Source of the DNA: CAVSUZ01 sp963791885
GTDB lineage: Bacteria > Pseudomonadota > Alphaproteobacteria > Acetobacterales > Acetobacteraceae
Length of the DNA stretch: 64,000 nucleotides
Reading direction: 5' to 3'
NCBI GenBank assembly: GCA_963791885.1
Contig: CAWBUL010000005.1
Coordinates: forward strand, 124,001 to 188,000
Position 1 is the first letter of the stretch, and the number at the start of each line of letters is the position of its first letter. The notes under the pieces were generated by a model. It saw only the letters and a program-made list of their open reading frames with translations. It made no database searches and had not been told where the DNA came from. Made by a program: the position numbers and the translations under genes. Positions 8,427-19,331 of this stretch are shown here, piece by piece.

Positions 8427-10138
8427 GTCCCGACCAGGCGCCACCGCAATCGCCGGCGCCGCACGCGGAGGAGTATCGTGTTGCGCCTGAGCCGCCACCC
8501 GCCAAGGAACACATCAGCCGCTGGCCGGGCTGGATTTGGTCGATCCCTATTGCGGCGATCGCGATCGTGGCGTGGCTGGCGTTCAAGCAGATCACCTCGA
8601 CCGGTCCAGCTGTTACGGTCACCTTCCAGAGCGCCAACGGCGTGCAGGCCGGAAACACGCAGGTCCAGTATAACGGCATGAAGGTGGGCGATGTGGACGC
8701 GGTGCATTTGGCCAAGGACCTTTCGCATGTCGATGTCGTGCTGCGGCTTGATAGCGACATGGACGGTCATCTTGGTCCCGCCACGCAGTTCTGGATTTCC
8801 GGCGCGTCGCCCAGCCTGAGCAACCTATCCTCGTTGAAGTCGATCATCGCTGGACCGACGATTCAGATCGCCCCCGCCGAGGGCAAAACGCAGACGCACT
8901 TCACCGGCCTGACGGAAGAACCGGTTTTGCCTGAAAAGGCACCCGGCCGGCATTTCGTACTGAGTGCCGAGCAAAGAGGGAATTTGGAACGCGGCACCAA
9001 GCTCTATTTCCAGGGGGAGGCGGTCGGGGTGGTCGAACTGGTCCAGCTTCAATCCGATAGGCAGTTCCAGATCGGGGTGTTCGTTCGCCAGCCGTACGAC
9101 GCGTTCGTACACACAAACACCCGTTTCTGGGATGCGGGCGGTGCGCAACTGTCGATGCAAGGAGGACCCCATCTGCAAATCCAATCTGCGCTTGCTTTGT
9201 TGCAGGGTGCGATTGCCTTCGATAATCCGCCTGGGAGCGAAACAGGGCCGGAAGCACCGCCCGACCATCAGTTCAGCCTGTTCAAGAGCAAGGATGATGC
9301 CGACGACGCACCCGGGCCGCTGGCGGTGACGTATCGCGTGCAGTTCGATGCGACCGGTGGCGGGCTGACGGACAACGCGTCGGTGCAACTTGCGGGTAAG
9401 CGCATCGGAACCGTGGAGAAGACCGCGCTGGTGTTTGATCCCGACAGTGGCGCGGTACAGGAGCAGGCGACGCTCGCGTTGGAACCGGATTTGATGCCGC
9501 TGGAGCAGGGGTCGTGGACCGACCCTCGCCAGCAGATGGATGCGCTGATGAACAAGCTGATCGGCCGCGGCCTGCGCGCGCAGCTGGGATCGTCCATTCC
9601 GTTGATCGGCGCCTCGCAGATTGAGCTTGCCTTTGTCGGAGGCGAGTCCGATGCCACGCTGGAGCCCGGCAATCCGCCGGAAATTCCCAGTACCTCGGGA
9701 GGTGGCGGAATTCAGGGCATCCTGACAGCCGTGAATAAGATCACAGGTAAATTAGATTCGCTGCCGCTGGATCAGATCGCGCAGAACATTCACACGATTA
9801 CGTCGCGGGCGGCGGACCTGTCGAAATCGCCTGAACTGAAGCAGACGCTGGAGAATTTGGATAAGTCCGTCTCCAGCATTCAGCATGTCACAGCGACGGC
9901 CGAGAAACAGGTACCTCAAATCATCACGCAGCTTCGCAACGTCGCTGACCAAGCGGATGCGACAATCAAGTCGGCCCATGGTTTACTCGACAACCAATCA
10001 GGGGTAACGCAGCAAGGCATACAGACGGCCGGGCTGTCGCAGACCCTGTATCAGCTGAGCGAGGCGGCACGGGCCATCCGCGAACTCGCGGACTATCTCG
10101 ACCAGCATCCTTCGGCCATCATCCGCGGCAGGAGTTAG
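8423..10138 (+). CDS. pqiB: MCE/MlaD-domain protein PqiB
   Basis: A 571-residue periplasmic MCE protein anchored by one N-terminal membrane segment (WIWSIPIAAIAIVAWLAF, near residues 36-53). Repeated MlaD domains follow: first around TVTFQSANGVQAGNTQVQYNGMK, second around GTKLYFQGEAVGVVELVQ, third around VQLAGKRIGTVEKTALVF. A C-terminal helical region (ITSRAADLSKSPELKQTL ...) is typical of PqiB tunnels. In the family these domains stack as hexameric rings to form a lipid conduit across the periplasm. ATG overlaps the pqiA stop; the stop at 10138 is 3 bases before pqiC, so the three genes form one operon. Confidence 0.92.
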   Translation: MSPDQAPPQSPAPHAEEYRVAPEPPPAKEHISRWPGWIWSIPIAAIAIVAWLAFKQITSTGPAVTVTFQSANGVQAGNTQVQYNGMKVGDVDAVHLAKDLSHVDVVLRLDSDMDGHLGPATQFWISGASPSLSNLSSLKSIIAGPTIQIAPAEGKTQTHFTGLTEEPVLPEKAPGRHFVLSAEQRGNLERGTKLYFQGEAVGVVELVQLQSDRQFQIGVFVRQPYDAFVHTNTRFWDAGGAQLSMQGGPHLQIQSALALLQGAIAFDNPPGSETGPEAPPDHQFSLFKSKDDADDAPGPLAVTYRVQFDATGGGLTDNASVQLAGKRIGTVEKTALVFDPDSGAVQEQATLALEPDLMPLEQGSWTDPRQQMDALMNKLIGRGLRAQLGSSIPLIGASQIELAFVGGESDATLEPGNPPEIPSTSGGGGIQGILTAVNKITGKLDSLPLDQIAQNIHTITSRAADLSKSPELKQTLENLDKSVSSIQHVTATAEKQVPQIITQLRNVADQADATIKSAHGLLDNQSGVTQQGIQTAGLSQTLYQLSEAARAIRELADYLDQHPSAIIRGRS

Positions 10139-10141
10139 CGC

Positions 10142-10717
10142 ATGCGCTTGGGCATTCGTGCCAGCTTTCTTGGGCTGGCACTGACAGTTGCTGCCTGCGC
10201 CAATACGCCCAGCACGATCTTCACGCTGACGCCGACTCCCCCGTCCCGGACCTTGCCGCCGGTATCCGGTGGGCCGCAGATCGAAGTGGCGGAGGTGCCT
10301 CTGCCCGCCATCATCGATCGGAATGAAATCGTTATAAGCGAGGGAAACGGACAACTCGATGTGATGCAAAACGCAGAATGGGGTGCACCGCTGGGAAGCC
10401 TGATCCGTCAGACACTGACCGCTGACATGCAGTCACGCCTGGGGAACGACACGGTTCTGTCACCTGGTGCGCTCGCCACGCGTCCAGGCCTGCGCATCCT
10501 CAAGCTCAATATCCAGCAGTTTATGGGGAGCGCTGATGGCCGCGTAGTGCTGAATGCGGACTGGCAGGTTCTGCGTGCCGGCAGTTCCACCGTCCTGGCG
10601 CAATCGCACGAGGTGATCACGGAACAGGCGTCGTCGGGCAAAGCGGCTGATATCGTTCCGGCCATGAGCAGGGCTCTGGGTGAGCTTGCGGATCGCGTTG
10701 CGGCACGGGTTCGGTAG
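10142..10717 (+). CDS. pqiC: PqiC-type outer-membrane lipoprotein (ABC-type transport auxiliary family)
   Basis: A 191-residue lipoprotein. The signal peptide ends in a lipobox (LALTVAAC, Cys about residue 19), followed by a linker and the PqiC/ABC-auxiliary domain (GPQIEVAEVPLPAIIDRNEIV ... AEWGAPLGSLIRQTL ... SHEVITEQASSGKAADIVPAMSRALGELADRVA). In the Pqi system PqiC is the outer-membrane partner of the PqiB tunnel. The start lies 3 bases after the pqiB stop, third gene of the operon. The sequence looks intact. Confidence 0.9.
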   Translation: MRLGIRASFLGLALTVAACANTPSTIFTLTPTPPSRTLPPVSGGPQIEVAEVPLPAIIDRNEIVISEGNGQLDVMQNAEWGAPLGSLIRQTLTADMQSRLGNDTVLSPGALATRPGLRILKLNIQQFMGSADGRVVLNADWQVLRAGSSTVLAQSHEVITEQASSGKAADIVPAMSRALGELADRVAARVR

Positions 10718-10828
10718 GAGAAGAGGGTCACCTTCGCAGAAATGTGCGCGATCGGTGCGCACCCAGCGTCGAACAGTGCTGTTCTAGTAATTGCGTCCCA
10801 GAAAAGGCTCAGGCTGCGGAGCAGGCCG

Positions 10829-11188
10829 ATGACAGACATTCTGCTGGTGGAAGATCAAGACTGCGTACGCGAGGTGCTCGCTGACCTGCTTATGGATGCC
10901 GGGCTGGAGGTCGCCGAGGCTGCCTCAGGTGAGGAGGCACTGGATAGGCTCGCCGAGAGCGGGCCACCGGACGTTTTGGTAACGGATCTCGATCTAGGCG
11001 AGGGTGTCAGCGGCTTGGCCCTGGCGGAGGATTTGAGCCGCAAGTGGCCCACGCTGGGCGTGGTGTTCATCAGCGGCCGGCCCTGGCTGATCGACCAACA
11101 CCCTCTGCGGCCGCGGGAACGCTTTCTCGAAAAGCCATGCTTGGCTCATCAGCTTCTGGCTGCCGTGCACGAGTTGCGGCCACACTGA
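10829..11188 (+). CDS. Stand-alone CheY-like response regulator receiver protein
   Basis: A 119-residue single receiver domain without an output domain. Key residues are visible: acidic pair after the first strand (LLVEDQD), phospho-acceptor Asp in VLVTDLDLG, Ser in VVFISG and conserved Lys in FLEKP. The longer upstream open frame (from 10742) is not protein-like, and ATG 10829 fits the domain start. It lies 111 bases beyond pqiC and convergent with rmlD. No histidine kinase is nearby, so it is an orphan; such proteins usually act in phosphorelays or by protein-protein contact. Confidence 0.88.
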   Translation: MTDILLVEDQDCVREVLADLLMDAGLEVAEAASGEEALDRLAESGPPDVLVTDLDLGEGVSGLALAEDLSRKWPTLGVVFISGRPWLIDQHPLRPRERFLEKPCLAHQLLAAVHELRPH

Positions 11189-11245
11189 CCCTGAGCGAGG
11201 ACTGGAATAGCGCCGCTCCCAACGTCCGCCACAACCTCCGAGTCA

Positions 11246-12112
11246 TTACGAGTAGAACCGTGTGAGCGTGCGGGCGAGTCCGTCCTGCCAGTCGGGTAGG
11301 CGGACCGCAAATACGTCGGCCAGCTTAGAGCAATCCAGCCGGGAATCGGGTGGGCGGCGGGCAGGTGTCGGCCAGTCCGCAGTCGTAATCGCTTCAATCT
11401 CGGCTGTTGGCGATCCGAATTGTGCCGCGTGATGGAAGATGGCCTTCGCAAACCCGTGCCAAGTGGTTTCGCCTGATGCGGTGGCGTGGAAGACGCCGCG
11501 ATAGTTGTCGTGCCATGGACCGTGGATGAAGGGTAGCGATAGGATCGCTGCTGCGAGATCCCCTGCCGGAGTCGGGCTGCCGCGCTGATCGGCGACGACA
11601 CGCAGCTTCGGCATCTTCTTCGCAGCATTCAGCATCGTCAGCATGAAGTTCTTGCCGCGCGGGGCGTAAACCCATGAGGTGCGGAGAATGACCGCGCGGC
11701 GGCAGGCGTCGAGGACCGCGGTTTCGCCAGCGAGCTTTGTGGCGCCGTAGACGCCTTGGGGAGATGTCGGATCGGTCTCCACATAGGGCGCGCCCTTGAG
11801 GCCGTCGAACACATAGTCGGTGGAGACGTGGATCAGCGGAATGCCGCGCTGTTGGCAGAGTTGCGCAAGGCGGGCGGGGCCGTCGCGATTGGCGCGCATC
11901 GCCGCATCTCGATCGGTTTCGGCGGCATCGACCGCGGTGTAAGCGGCGGCATTGATGACGACGCTCGGCCTGGCGGCGGTGAAAGCCGCGTCAATGGTTT
12001 CAGGTCGATCGAAATCGAAATCCGGGCGACCGACGCGGTAGATATCGGGACCGCCTTGCAGGGCGAGTTCGGTGGCGAGTTGCCCGGCACCGCCCGTGAC
12101 AAGGATAGTCAC
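11246..12112 (-). CDS. rmlD: dTDP-4-dehydrorhamnose reductase
   Basis: Last step of dTDP-L-rhamnose synthesis: NAD(P)H-dependent reduction of dTDP-4-keto-L-rhamnose. A 288-residue extended SDR with N-terminal nucleotide motif GGAGQLA, STDYVFDG, and the catalytic YGATK (Tyr-x3-Lys). GTG 12112 is the start: it shares the GTGA overlap with the rmlC stop and begins MTILVTGG. It is the fourth gene of a tightly coupled rmlBACD operon. Rhamnose would go to LPS O-antigen or exopolysaccharide. Confidence 0.94.
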   Translation of the reverse strand: MTILVTGGAGQLATELALQGGPDIYRVGRPDFDFDRPETIDAAFTAARPSVVINAAAYTAVDAAETDRDAAMRANRDGPARLAQLCQQRGIPLIHVSTDYVFDGLKGAPYVETDPTSPQGVYGATKLAGETAVLDACRRAVILRTSWVYAPRGKNFMLTMLNAAKKMPKLRVVADQRGSPTPAGDLAAAILSLPFIHGPWHDNYRGVFHATASGETTWHGFAKAIFHHAAQFGSPTAEIEAITTADWPTPARRPPDSRLDCSKLADVFAVRLPDWQDGLARTLTRFYS

Positions 12113-12663
12113 GCCTGAAACCAGACGGGGCAGTCGGAGAGGCGGGGCAGCACGAGGTCTTTTTCGGATAGCAGAGCCGGGCCTGAGAGCGGCCATGGCA
12201 AACCGAGGTCGGTGTCGTTCCAGATCACCCCGCGCTCCGACCGGCGGTCATAATCGGCCGTGACTTTGTAGTTCACTTCGGTGTCCGGCTGGAGCGTGCA
12301 GAAGCCGTGCAGGAAGCCAGCGGGAATCCAAAGCTGCCGCCAGTTCTCGGCGCTAAGTTCCACACCGACGTGTTGGCCGAAGGTGGGGGAGCCGTGCCGG
12401 ATGTCGACGGCCACATCCCAGATCGCACCGCGCACGACGCGAACCAGCTTGCCCTGGGCGAAGGGCGCAATCTGGGCATGCAATCCGCGGATCGTGCCCG
12501 GCAGACGGGACAGGCTGTGATTGTCCTGGACGAAGGGGCCGGGAATGCCGGCCTCGGCGTAGCGGCGCTGGTTCCAGGTTTCCGAAAAAAACCCGCGCTC
12601 ATCGGGAAACTGGCGTGGCGTGATGATCTTCACGCCCGGGAGGGCGGTTTCCTCGACCGTCAC
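12109..12663 (-). CDS. rmlC: dTDP-4-dehydrorhamnose 3,5-epimerase
   Basis: Epimerises dTDP-4-keto-6-deoxyglucose at C3 and C5. A 184-residue cupin of usual length: DERGFFSETWN, the active-site His region TIRGLHAQ (the family more often has RGLHYQ), VRGAIWDVAVDIR and PAGFLHGF. It starts at GTG 12663, overlapping the rmlA stop by four bases (GTGA), and its own stop overlaps the rmlD start the same way. Confidence 0.94.
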   Translation of the reverse strand: MTVEETALPGVKIITPRQFPDERGFFSETWNQRRYAEAGIPGPFVQDNHSLSRLPGTIRGLHAQIAPFAQGKLVRVVRGAIWDVAVDIRHGSPTFGQHVGVELSAENWRQLWIPAGFLHGFCTLQPDTEVNYKVTADYDRRSERGVIWNDTDLGLPWPLSGPALLSEKDLVLPRLSDCPVWFQA

Positions 12664-13535
12664 TGGTGTACTCCGTCGGCGAGATCGCGCAGCAGGCGTC
12701 CAAGCTCGGTCTTGCCGAGGCGGGCGGCCTGTTCGCGCAGCGCCGGGGCGTCGATGTAGCCCATGCGGAAGGCGATCTCCTCCGGGCAGCCAACCAGCAG
12801 TCCGGTGCGCGATTGGATGATCTGCACGAAATGTGCAGCCTGCATCAAACTGTCGGGCGTGCCGGCATCCAGCCAGGCGCAGCCACGGGACAGTCGCTCC
12901 ACATGCAGCCTGCCAGCCTCGAGGTAGAGGCGGTTAAGGTCGGTGATTTCCAGCTCTCCGCGGGCGGACGGGCGGACTTGGTGGGCAAGCTCAGAGACAT
13001 GGTGGTCGTAGAAGTAAAGTCCGATGACGGCCCAGTTGGATGCGGGATGTTTCGGCTTCTCGACGATCTCCGTGGCGCGGCCGGCTTCATTGAAGCTGAC
13101 CACGCCGTACCGCTCGGGGTCGTGCACATGGTAGGCGAACACGGATGCGCCTTCCCGCCGGCTGGCGGCGGATTGCAGCACGGTGGAGAGGTGGTCGGCG
13201 TGGATCAGGTTGTCGCCCAGCGCCATGGCGCAGGCTTCGCCGGCGATCCATTCCTCCCCGATCAGGAAGGCCTGCGCCAGACCCTCCGGCCGCTTCTGTT
13301 CGGCGTAGGCGATGCGGATGCCAAGCTGGGCGCCGCTGCCCAACAGACGGCGGAACTGCGGCAGATCCTCGGGCGTGGAGATGACCAAGATGTCCCGGAT
13401 GCCTGCGAGCATCAGCGTGGACAGCGGGTAGTAGATCATCGGCTTGTCGTAGACCGGCAGAAGCTGCTTGGACGTCGCCAGCGTTGCCGGATGGAGCCGC
13501 GTGCCGGAGCCGCCGGCGAGCAGAATGCCTTTCAC
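12660..13535 (-). CDS. rmlA: Glucose-1-phosphate thymidylyltransferase
   Basis: First step of the pathway: glucose-1-phosphate + dTTP to dTDP-glucose. A 291-residue nucleotidyltransferase with the pyrophosphorylase signature LAGGSGTRLHPAT, SKQLLPVYDKPMIYYPLS and the metal/sugar region LGDNLIHAD. GTG 13535 is chosen over the upstream open frame because it begins VKGILLAGGSGTR and shares a GTGA overlap with the rmlB stop. Confidence 0.95.
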   Translation of the reverse strand: MKGILLAGGSGTRLHPATLATSKQLLPVYDKPMIYYPLSTLMLAGIRDILVISTPEDLPQFRRLLGSGAQLGIRIAYAEQKRPEGLAQAFLIGEEWIAGEACAMALGDNLIHADHLSTVLQSAASRREGASVFAYHVHDPERYGVVSFNEAGRATEIVEKPKHPASNWAVIGLYFYDHHVSELAHQVRPSARGELEITDLNRLYLEAGRLHVERLSRGCAWLDAGTPDSLMQAAHFVQIIQSRTGLLVGCPEEIAFRMGYIDAPALREQAARLGKTELGRLLRDLADGVHQ

Positions 13536-14593
13536 GCGGCGGTACCGAGACGCTGGCCGGCGTAGCGTTTGGCACGCACGCTCTGCCACCAGGCGCGGTT
13601 CTGCAGATACCAATCGATGGTGCGGGCAAGTCCGGCTTCGAAATCGTGAGTCGCGCGCCAATCGAGCGCCGCCTCGGCCCTGCTCGGGTCCATTTCATAC
13701 CGGAAGTCGTGGCCCGGGCGGTCGGTGACGAAATGGATCAGGCGTTCACGCGGCCCAGTGGGATCGGGATGGCGGTGATCGAGATGGGCGCAGATGGCGC
13801 GGACCACGTCGAGGTTGGAGCGCGGCTGGCGGGCGCCGATGGCGTAGGTGGCGCCAGGGGTGCCATGGAGCAGGACGCGAGCCAGCGCTTCAGCGTGATC
13901 GTCCACGAAGAGCCAGTCCCGCCGGTTGCTGCCGTCGCCGTATACGGGCAGGGGTTTGCCTTCGAAGGCGTTGAGGGTGACGAGAGGGATCAGTTTCTCG
14001 GGAAACTGCCATGGTCCGTAATTGTTGACGGTGTTGCTGACGATCGTCGGCACGCCATAGGTGTGGTGCCAGGCACGCACGAGGTGATCCGACGCTGCCT
14101 TGCTGGCCGAATAGGGGCTGCGCGGATCGTAAGGTGTCGTTTCGGTAAATGGTGGATCGTCATGGCTGAGCGCCCCGAACACCTCGTCGGTGGACACGTG
14201 GTGGAAGCGGAAGGCGTCGCGGCGGTTGGGTGGAAGCGAGGCGTAGTATTGGCGTGCGGCATCGAGCATGACGAAGGTGCCGACCACATTGGTGCGCACG
14301 AACTCCCCCGGACCGTCGATGGAACGATCGACGTGGCTTTCGGCCGCCAGGTGCATGACGGCGTCGGGTTGATGGGCGGCGAAGACCTGCGCCACAGCGG
14401 ATGCGTCGGCGATATCGGCACGGACCAAGGTGTGGCGCGGATGGTTGCGGGCGTGTTCCAGCGCCTCCTCGGATGCCGCGTAGGTCATACGGTCCAGGTT
14501 GACGATGCGGTGGTCTGTTTGGCGGACCAGGAAACGCACGACCGCGGAGCCGATGAAGCCGCAACCGCCGGTGATGAGGATGGTAAGGGGCAT
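13532..14593 (-). CDS. rmlB: dTDP-glucose 4,6-dehydratase
   Basis: Converts dTDP-glucose to dTDP-4-keto-6-deoxyglucose using bound NAD+. A 353-residue extended SDR: GGCGFIGSAVVR near residue 8, TDEVFG, and the catalytic YSASK. First gene of the minus-strand rmlBACD operon. Its start is 163 bases from the divergent Lhr helicase gene, so the promoter should lie in that gap. Confidence 0.95.
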   Translation of the reverse strand: MPLTILITGGCGFIGSAVVRFLVRQTDHRIVNLDRMTYAASEEALEHARNHPRHTLVRADIADASAVAQVFAAHQPDAVMHLAAESHVDRSIDGPGEFVRTNVVGTFVMLDAARQYYASLPPNRRDAFRFHHVSTDEVFGALSHDDPPFTETTPYDPRSPYSASKAASDHLVRAWHHTYGVPTIVSNTVNNYGPWQFPEKLIPLVTLNAFEGKPLPVYGDGSNRRDWLFVDDHAEALARVLLHGTPGATYAIGARQPRSNLDVVRAICAHLDHRHPDPTGPRERLIHFVTDRPGHDFRYEMDPSRAEAALDWRATHDFEAGLARTIDWYLQNRAWWQSVRAKRYAGQRLGTAA

Positions 14594-14756
14594 TCAGCTG
14601 GATGTTCCGCAGTTCACGCGCGTCGTGACGTACGGGGGGCAGGCGGTCAACGGGTTTGGCGGCATCTCAAAACATCCACGGGAGGCAGGTTCAAGGCCGG
14701 CCGCTGCGAAATCCGCGGTGTTGCGGATCACCAGGCGGCATAACCACTTAATAGGC

Positions 14757-17298
14757 ATGCTTTCTGAAACGACCCGCGCGGGAGCAGCCGAGCTGACGCT
14801 GCCGCCTGTCTTCGACACCTGGTTCGCCGCAAGAGGCTGGGCCCCGCGGCCGCACCAGATCGCCATGGTCCAGGCGGCTCGGTCGGGCGAGAGCGTGCTG
14901 CTGATCGCCCCCACGGGTGGTGGGAAGACGCTGGCCGGATTCCTGCCCTCGCTGGTGGAACTTGCGGCCAATCCGGTGTCAGGGCTGCACACGCTGTATG
15001 TCAGCCCACTGAAGGCGCTGGCCACCGACGTAGCGCGCAACCTGATGCAGCCGGTGGAAGAGATGAAGTTGCCGGTGACGATCGAAACCCGCACCGGCGA
15101 CACACCCGCAAATCGCCGTGCACGGCAGCGCGTGGCGCCCCCCCACATCCTGCTGACAACGCCCGAGAGCCTGGCGGTGCTGCTGTCGCTGCCCGATGCC
15201 CCCGCGCTGTTCAGCGGGCTGCGCACGCTGATCATGGACGAGGTCCACGCTCTGGCCGGGACGAAGCGGGGCGACCAGCTGGCACTAGGGGCGCACCGTC
15301 TGGTGAGTTTGGCCCCGGGACTACGGCGCGTGGGGCTTTCGGCCACCGTCGCGCATCCGGACGCGATCCAGGCCTATGCCGGGGCATCAAGGCGGATCGA
15401 GGTGGGGGATGGCGCACCCCCTGAGCTGGGGATTCGAGCTGCCGCCTGGCGAACTGTCCTGGGCCGGACATATGGGGCTGGAGGCGGCGCCGGAGGTAAT
15501 GGCTCGGATCCGAGCGGCGAGCATGACGATCGTCTTCGTCAACACCCGCGCGCAGGCCGAGCTGATGTTTCAGGCGTTGTGGAAGCTCAACGATCCGACG
15601 CTGGCAATCGCGCTGCATCACGGCAGCCTGGAAGTGTCCCAGCGGCGCCGGGTTGAGGCGGCCATGGCGGAGGGGAAGCTGCGGGCTGTCGTTGCGACGT
15701 CCTCGCTGGACCTGGGGATCGACTGGGGCGGGGTGGACCAGGTGATCCAGGTGGGCGCGCCAAAGGGTGTCTCGCGGCTGCTGCAGCGCGTCGGTCGGGC
15801 CAATCACCGGATGGATGAGCCGAGCCGGGCAGTGCTGGTGCCGGCGAACCGGTTCGAGGTGTTGGAGTGCGAGGCGGCGATTCTTGGCGTGGAAGCGCAT
15901 GAACTCGACGGCGATCCGCCTCGGCCCGGCGGGCTGGACGTGCTGGCGCAGCATCTGCTGGGCATGGCGTGCGGCGGTCCGTTCTATCCGGATGATGCGT
16001 ATGCCGAGGTGACCCGGGCCGCGCCCTATGCCGCGCTGTCGCGCAAGGATTTCGAAGACACGCTGACCTTCGTTGAGAACGGCGGTTATGCGCTTTCGGC
16101 CTATGATCAGTACCGCAAGCTGTTTCGCGATGCGGAGGGGCGGGTGCATGTGCGGTCGGAGCGCGTGGCGCGGCAGCACCGGATGAATATCGGCACAATC
16201 GTCGAGGCGCCGCTGTTGAAGGTGAGGCTGGTCGGGCGGCGGCGTGGCGGCTCGGTGCTGGGAGAAATCGAGGAATATTTCGTCAACCTGCTCCGGCCAG
16301 GGGATACGTTCATGTTCGCCGGCCGGCTGCTCCGGTTTCTGGGCATTCGTGACATGGTGTGTGAGTGTGCCGAAGGCGGTGACGGCGAGCCGATGGTGCC
16401 GGCATATGAAGGTGGCCGGCTGCCGCTGACAACAAATCTCGCGAACCGGGTGCGCGGGCTCATGCAGGATCCGGCAACGTGGGGCGTGTTTCCGGAGCAG
16501 GTGCAGGGGTGGTTGCGGTTGCAACGGGCGCGGTCCCGGATGCCGGGACGGGATGATCTCTTGGTGGAGACGTTCCCGCGGGGAGGGCGGTGGTACCTGG
16601 TGGCGTACTGTTTCGAGGGGCGCAACGCGCACCAGACGCTGGGCATGCTGGTGACGAAGCGGATGGAACGGGCCGGGTTTGCACCGCTGGGATTCGTTGC
16701 AACGGATTATGTGCTGGGGATCTGGTCGGCGTACCAGCCGTTGGATGTAGCGTCGTTGTTCGCTGAGGACATGCTGGGGGACGATCTAGAGGCGTGGATG
16801 GCGGAAAGCTCCATGCTGAAGCGGAGCTTCCGCAACGTCGCGGTGATCGCGGGGCTAATCGAGCGCAACCATCCAGGGGTCGAGAAGACGCGCAAGCAGG
16901 TCACGGTGAACAGCGACTTGATTTACGACGTCCTCCGTAAACACCAGCCGGACCACATCCTGCTCCGCGCAACGCGAGCGGATGCGGCGTCAGGGTTGAT
17001 CGATCTGCAGCGTGTCGCGGGGATGCTGGGGCGGGTGAAGGGGCGGATCGTGCATATGGTTTTGTCGCGGGTTTCCCCGCTGGCGGTGCCGGTGCTGCTG
17101 GAGATCGGGCGGGAAAACGTGCGTTCGGATTCGGATGAGGAGGCCCTGCTGGCCGCGGCCGAGGCGATTATCGCCGAAGCAACGGGAGATGCGGAACCAC
17201 CGCCGGCGCGGCGGAGCGTTCCGCCGGTGCATCGTGCGAATGTGGCACGGCGGAGCGGGGGGCAGGGGGAGTTGTTTGCGGTGAGGCATCGACGGTAA
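14757..17298 (+). pseudogene. Lhr-type (ligase-associated) DEXH-box helicase, one frameshift
   Basis: A large superfamily-2 helicase. RecA domain 1 has Walker A APTGGGKTLAGF, TTPES, DEVH and SATVA. Domain 2 has FVNTRAQAELMFQ, LHHGSLE, ATSSLDLGIDWG and QRVGRANHRMDE. A winged-helix/Lhr core follows (EIEEYFVNLLRPGDTFMFAG). The frame changes near 15432, between GAPPELGI and ELPPGELSWAGHM; removing one base gives exactly 847 codons, the usual length of the ligase-associated subgroup. Its usual DNA ligase and exonuclease partners are not adjacent. Both halves are well conserved, so a sequence error is as likely as a true mutation. Confidence 0.85.
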
Positions 17299-17312
17299 GG
17301 GCGCCCGAAGCG

Positions 17313-18568
<1,256 letters not shown>

Positions 18569-18569
<1 letters not shown>

Positions 18570-19123
18570 CAGAGCCTCGGGAGTGCGACGCCGCGCTGGC
18601 GCATGTATTTGCCCGCCTTGTTGGCGTAGCTGGTTTCACACGGTTCGTTCCCTTGCAGGAACAGGAACTGACAGATGCCCTCATTCGCGTGGATGGTGGC
18701 AGGCAGCGGCGTGGTGTTGCTGATTTCGATTGTCACCTGACCTTCCCATTCCGGTTCAAGCGGCGTGACGTTTACGATGATGCCACAGCGGGCGTAGGTG
18801 GATTTGCCGAGACAGATCACCAGGATGTCCCGCGGGATGCGGAAATATTCCATCGTGTGGCCGAGCGCGAAGCTGTTCGGCGGGATGATGCAGGTCTTGG
18901 TTGTGCGGTCCACGAAGCTGGTCGGTGCGAACGCTTTCGGGTCAATCACCGCGGAATCGATATTGGTGAAAATCTTGAACTCATCGGCGATGCGCGCGTC
19001 ATAGCCATAGCTGGAAAGCCCGTAACTGATGACACCGTCGCGTTTCTGCGCCTCCACGAACGGCTCGATCATGCCATGCTCCTGCGCCATGCGGCGGATC
19101 CAGCGATCAGACATTACGGGCAT
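18569..19123 (-). CDS. dcd: dCTP deaminase
   Basis: Deaminates dCTP to dUTP for thymidylate synthesis. A 184-residue protein of the trimeric dUTPase-like fold, with the conserved GKSTYARCGI and the EPEWEGQVTIEISN segment carrying the catalytic Glu. Standard length for the alphaproteobacterial enzyme. It is followed by murA with a four-base overlap and preceded by a small gene. Confidence 0.95.
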
Positions 19124-19153
19124 CGGGTCAGAAGCTCCGGTCGTCCGAGTGCA

Positions 19154-19327
19154 TTAGCCCTGCGGATCGGAGGGGACAACCGATTCGGCCGGCTGCTGCT
19201 GTTCGGCCGGCTGATTTGTTTGCGGTGTGTCGTCTTCGCCAGCGCGGCGCTCGCGCTGCTGGGCCTTGCGCTTAAGCAGGTTTTCACGAAGGGCAGCGGC
19301 TTCGCGTTCGGTGCTGCGCTTGGGCAC
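19154..19327 (-). CDS. Small charged hypothetical protein (57 aa)
   Basis: A 57-residue frame from GTG 19327 to TAA 19154-19156, too short for routine ORF lists. The N-terminal half is a highly charged helix-forming stretch (KRSTEREAAALRENLLKRKAQ), the C-terminal half Gln/Pro/Glu-rich (QTNQPAEQQQPAE). It fills the space between the inositol-phosphatase-family gene (4 bases upstream) and dcd (30 bases downstream) and keeps the operon almost gap-free. Small R/K/E-rich proteins with an ALRENLxxRKAQ motif occur near these genes in related bacteria, to my recollection. Function unknown. Confidence 0.65.
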   Translation of the reverse strand: MPKRSTEREAAALRENLLKRKAQQRERRAGEDDTPQTNQPAEQQQPAESVVPSDPQG

Positions 19328-19331
19328 AGGG

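Noticed and set aside
12666..14743. Plus-strand open frames of 299 and 419 codons opposite rmlA and rmlB
   Set aside because: Antisense shadows; the rml genes on the minus strand explain the region fully.
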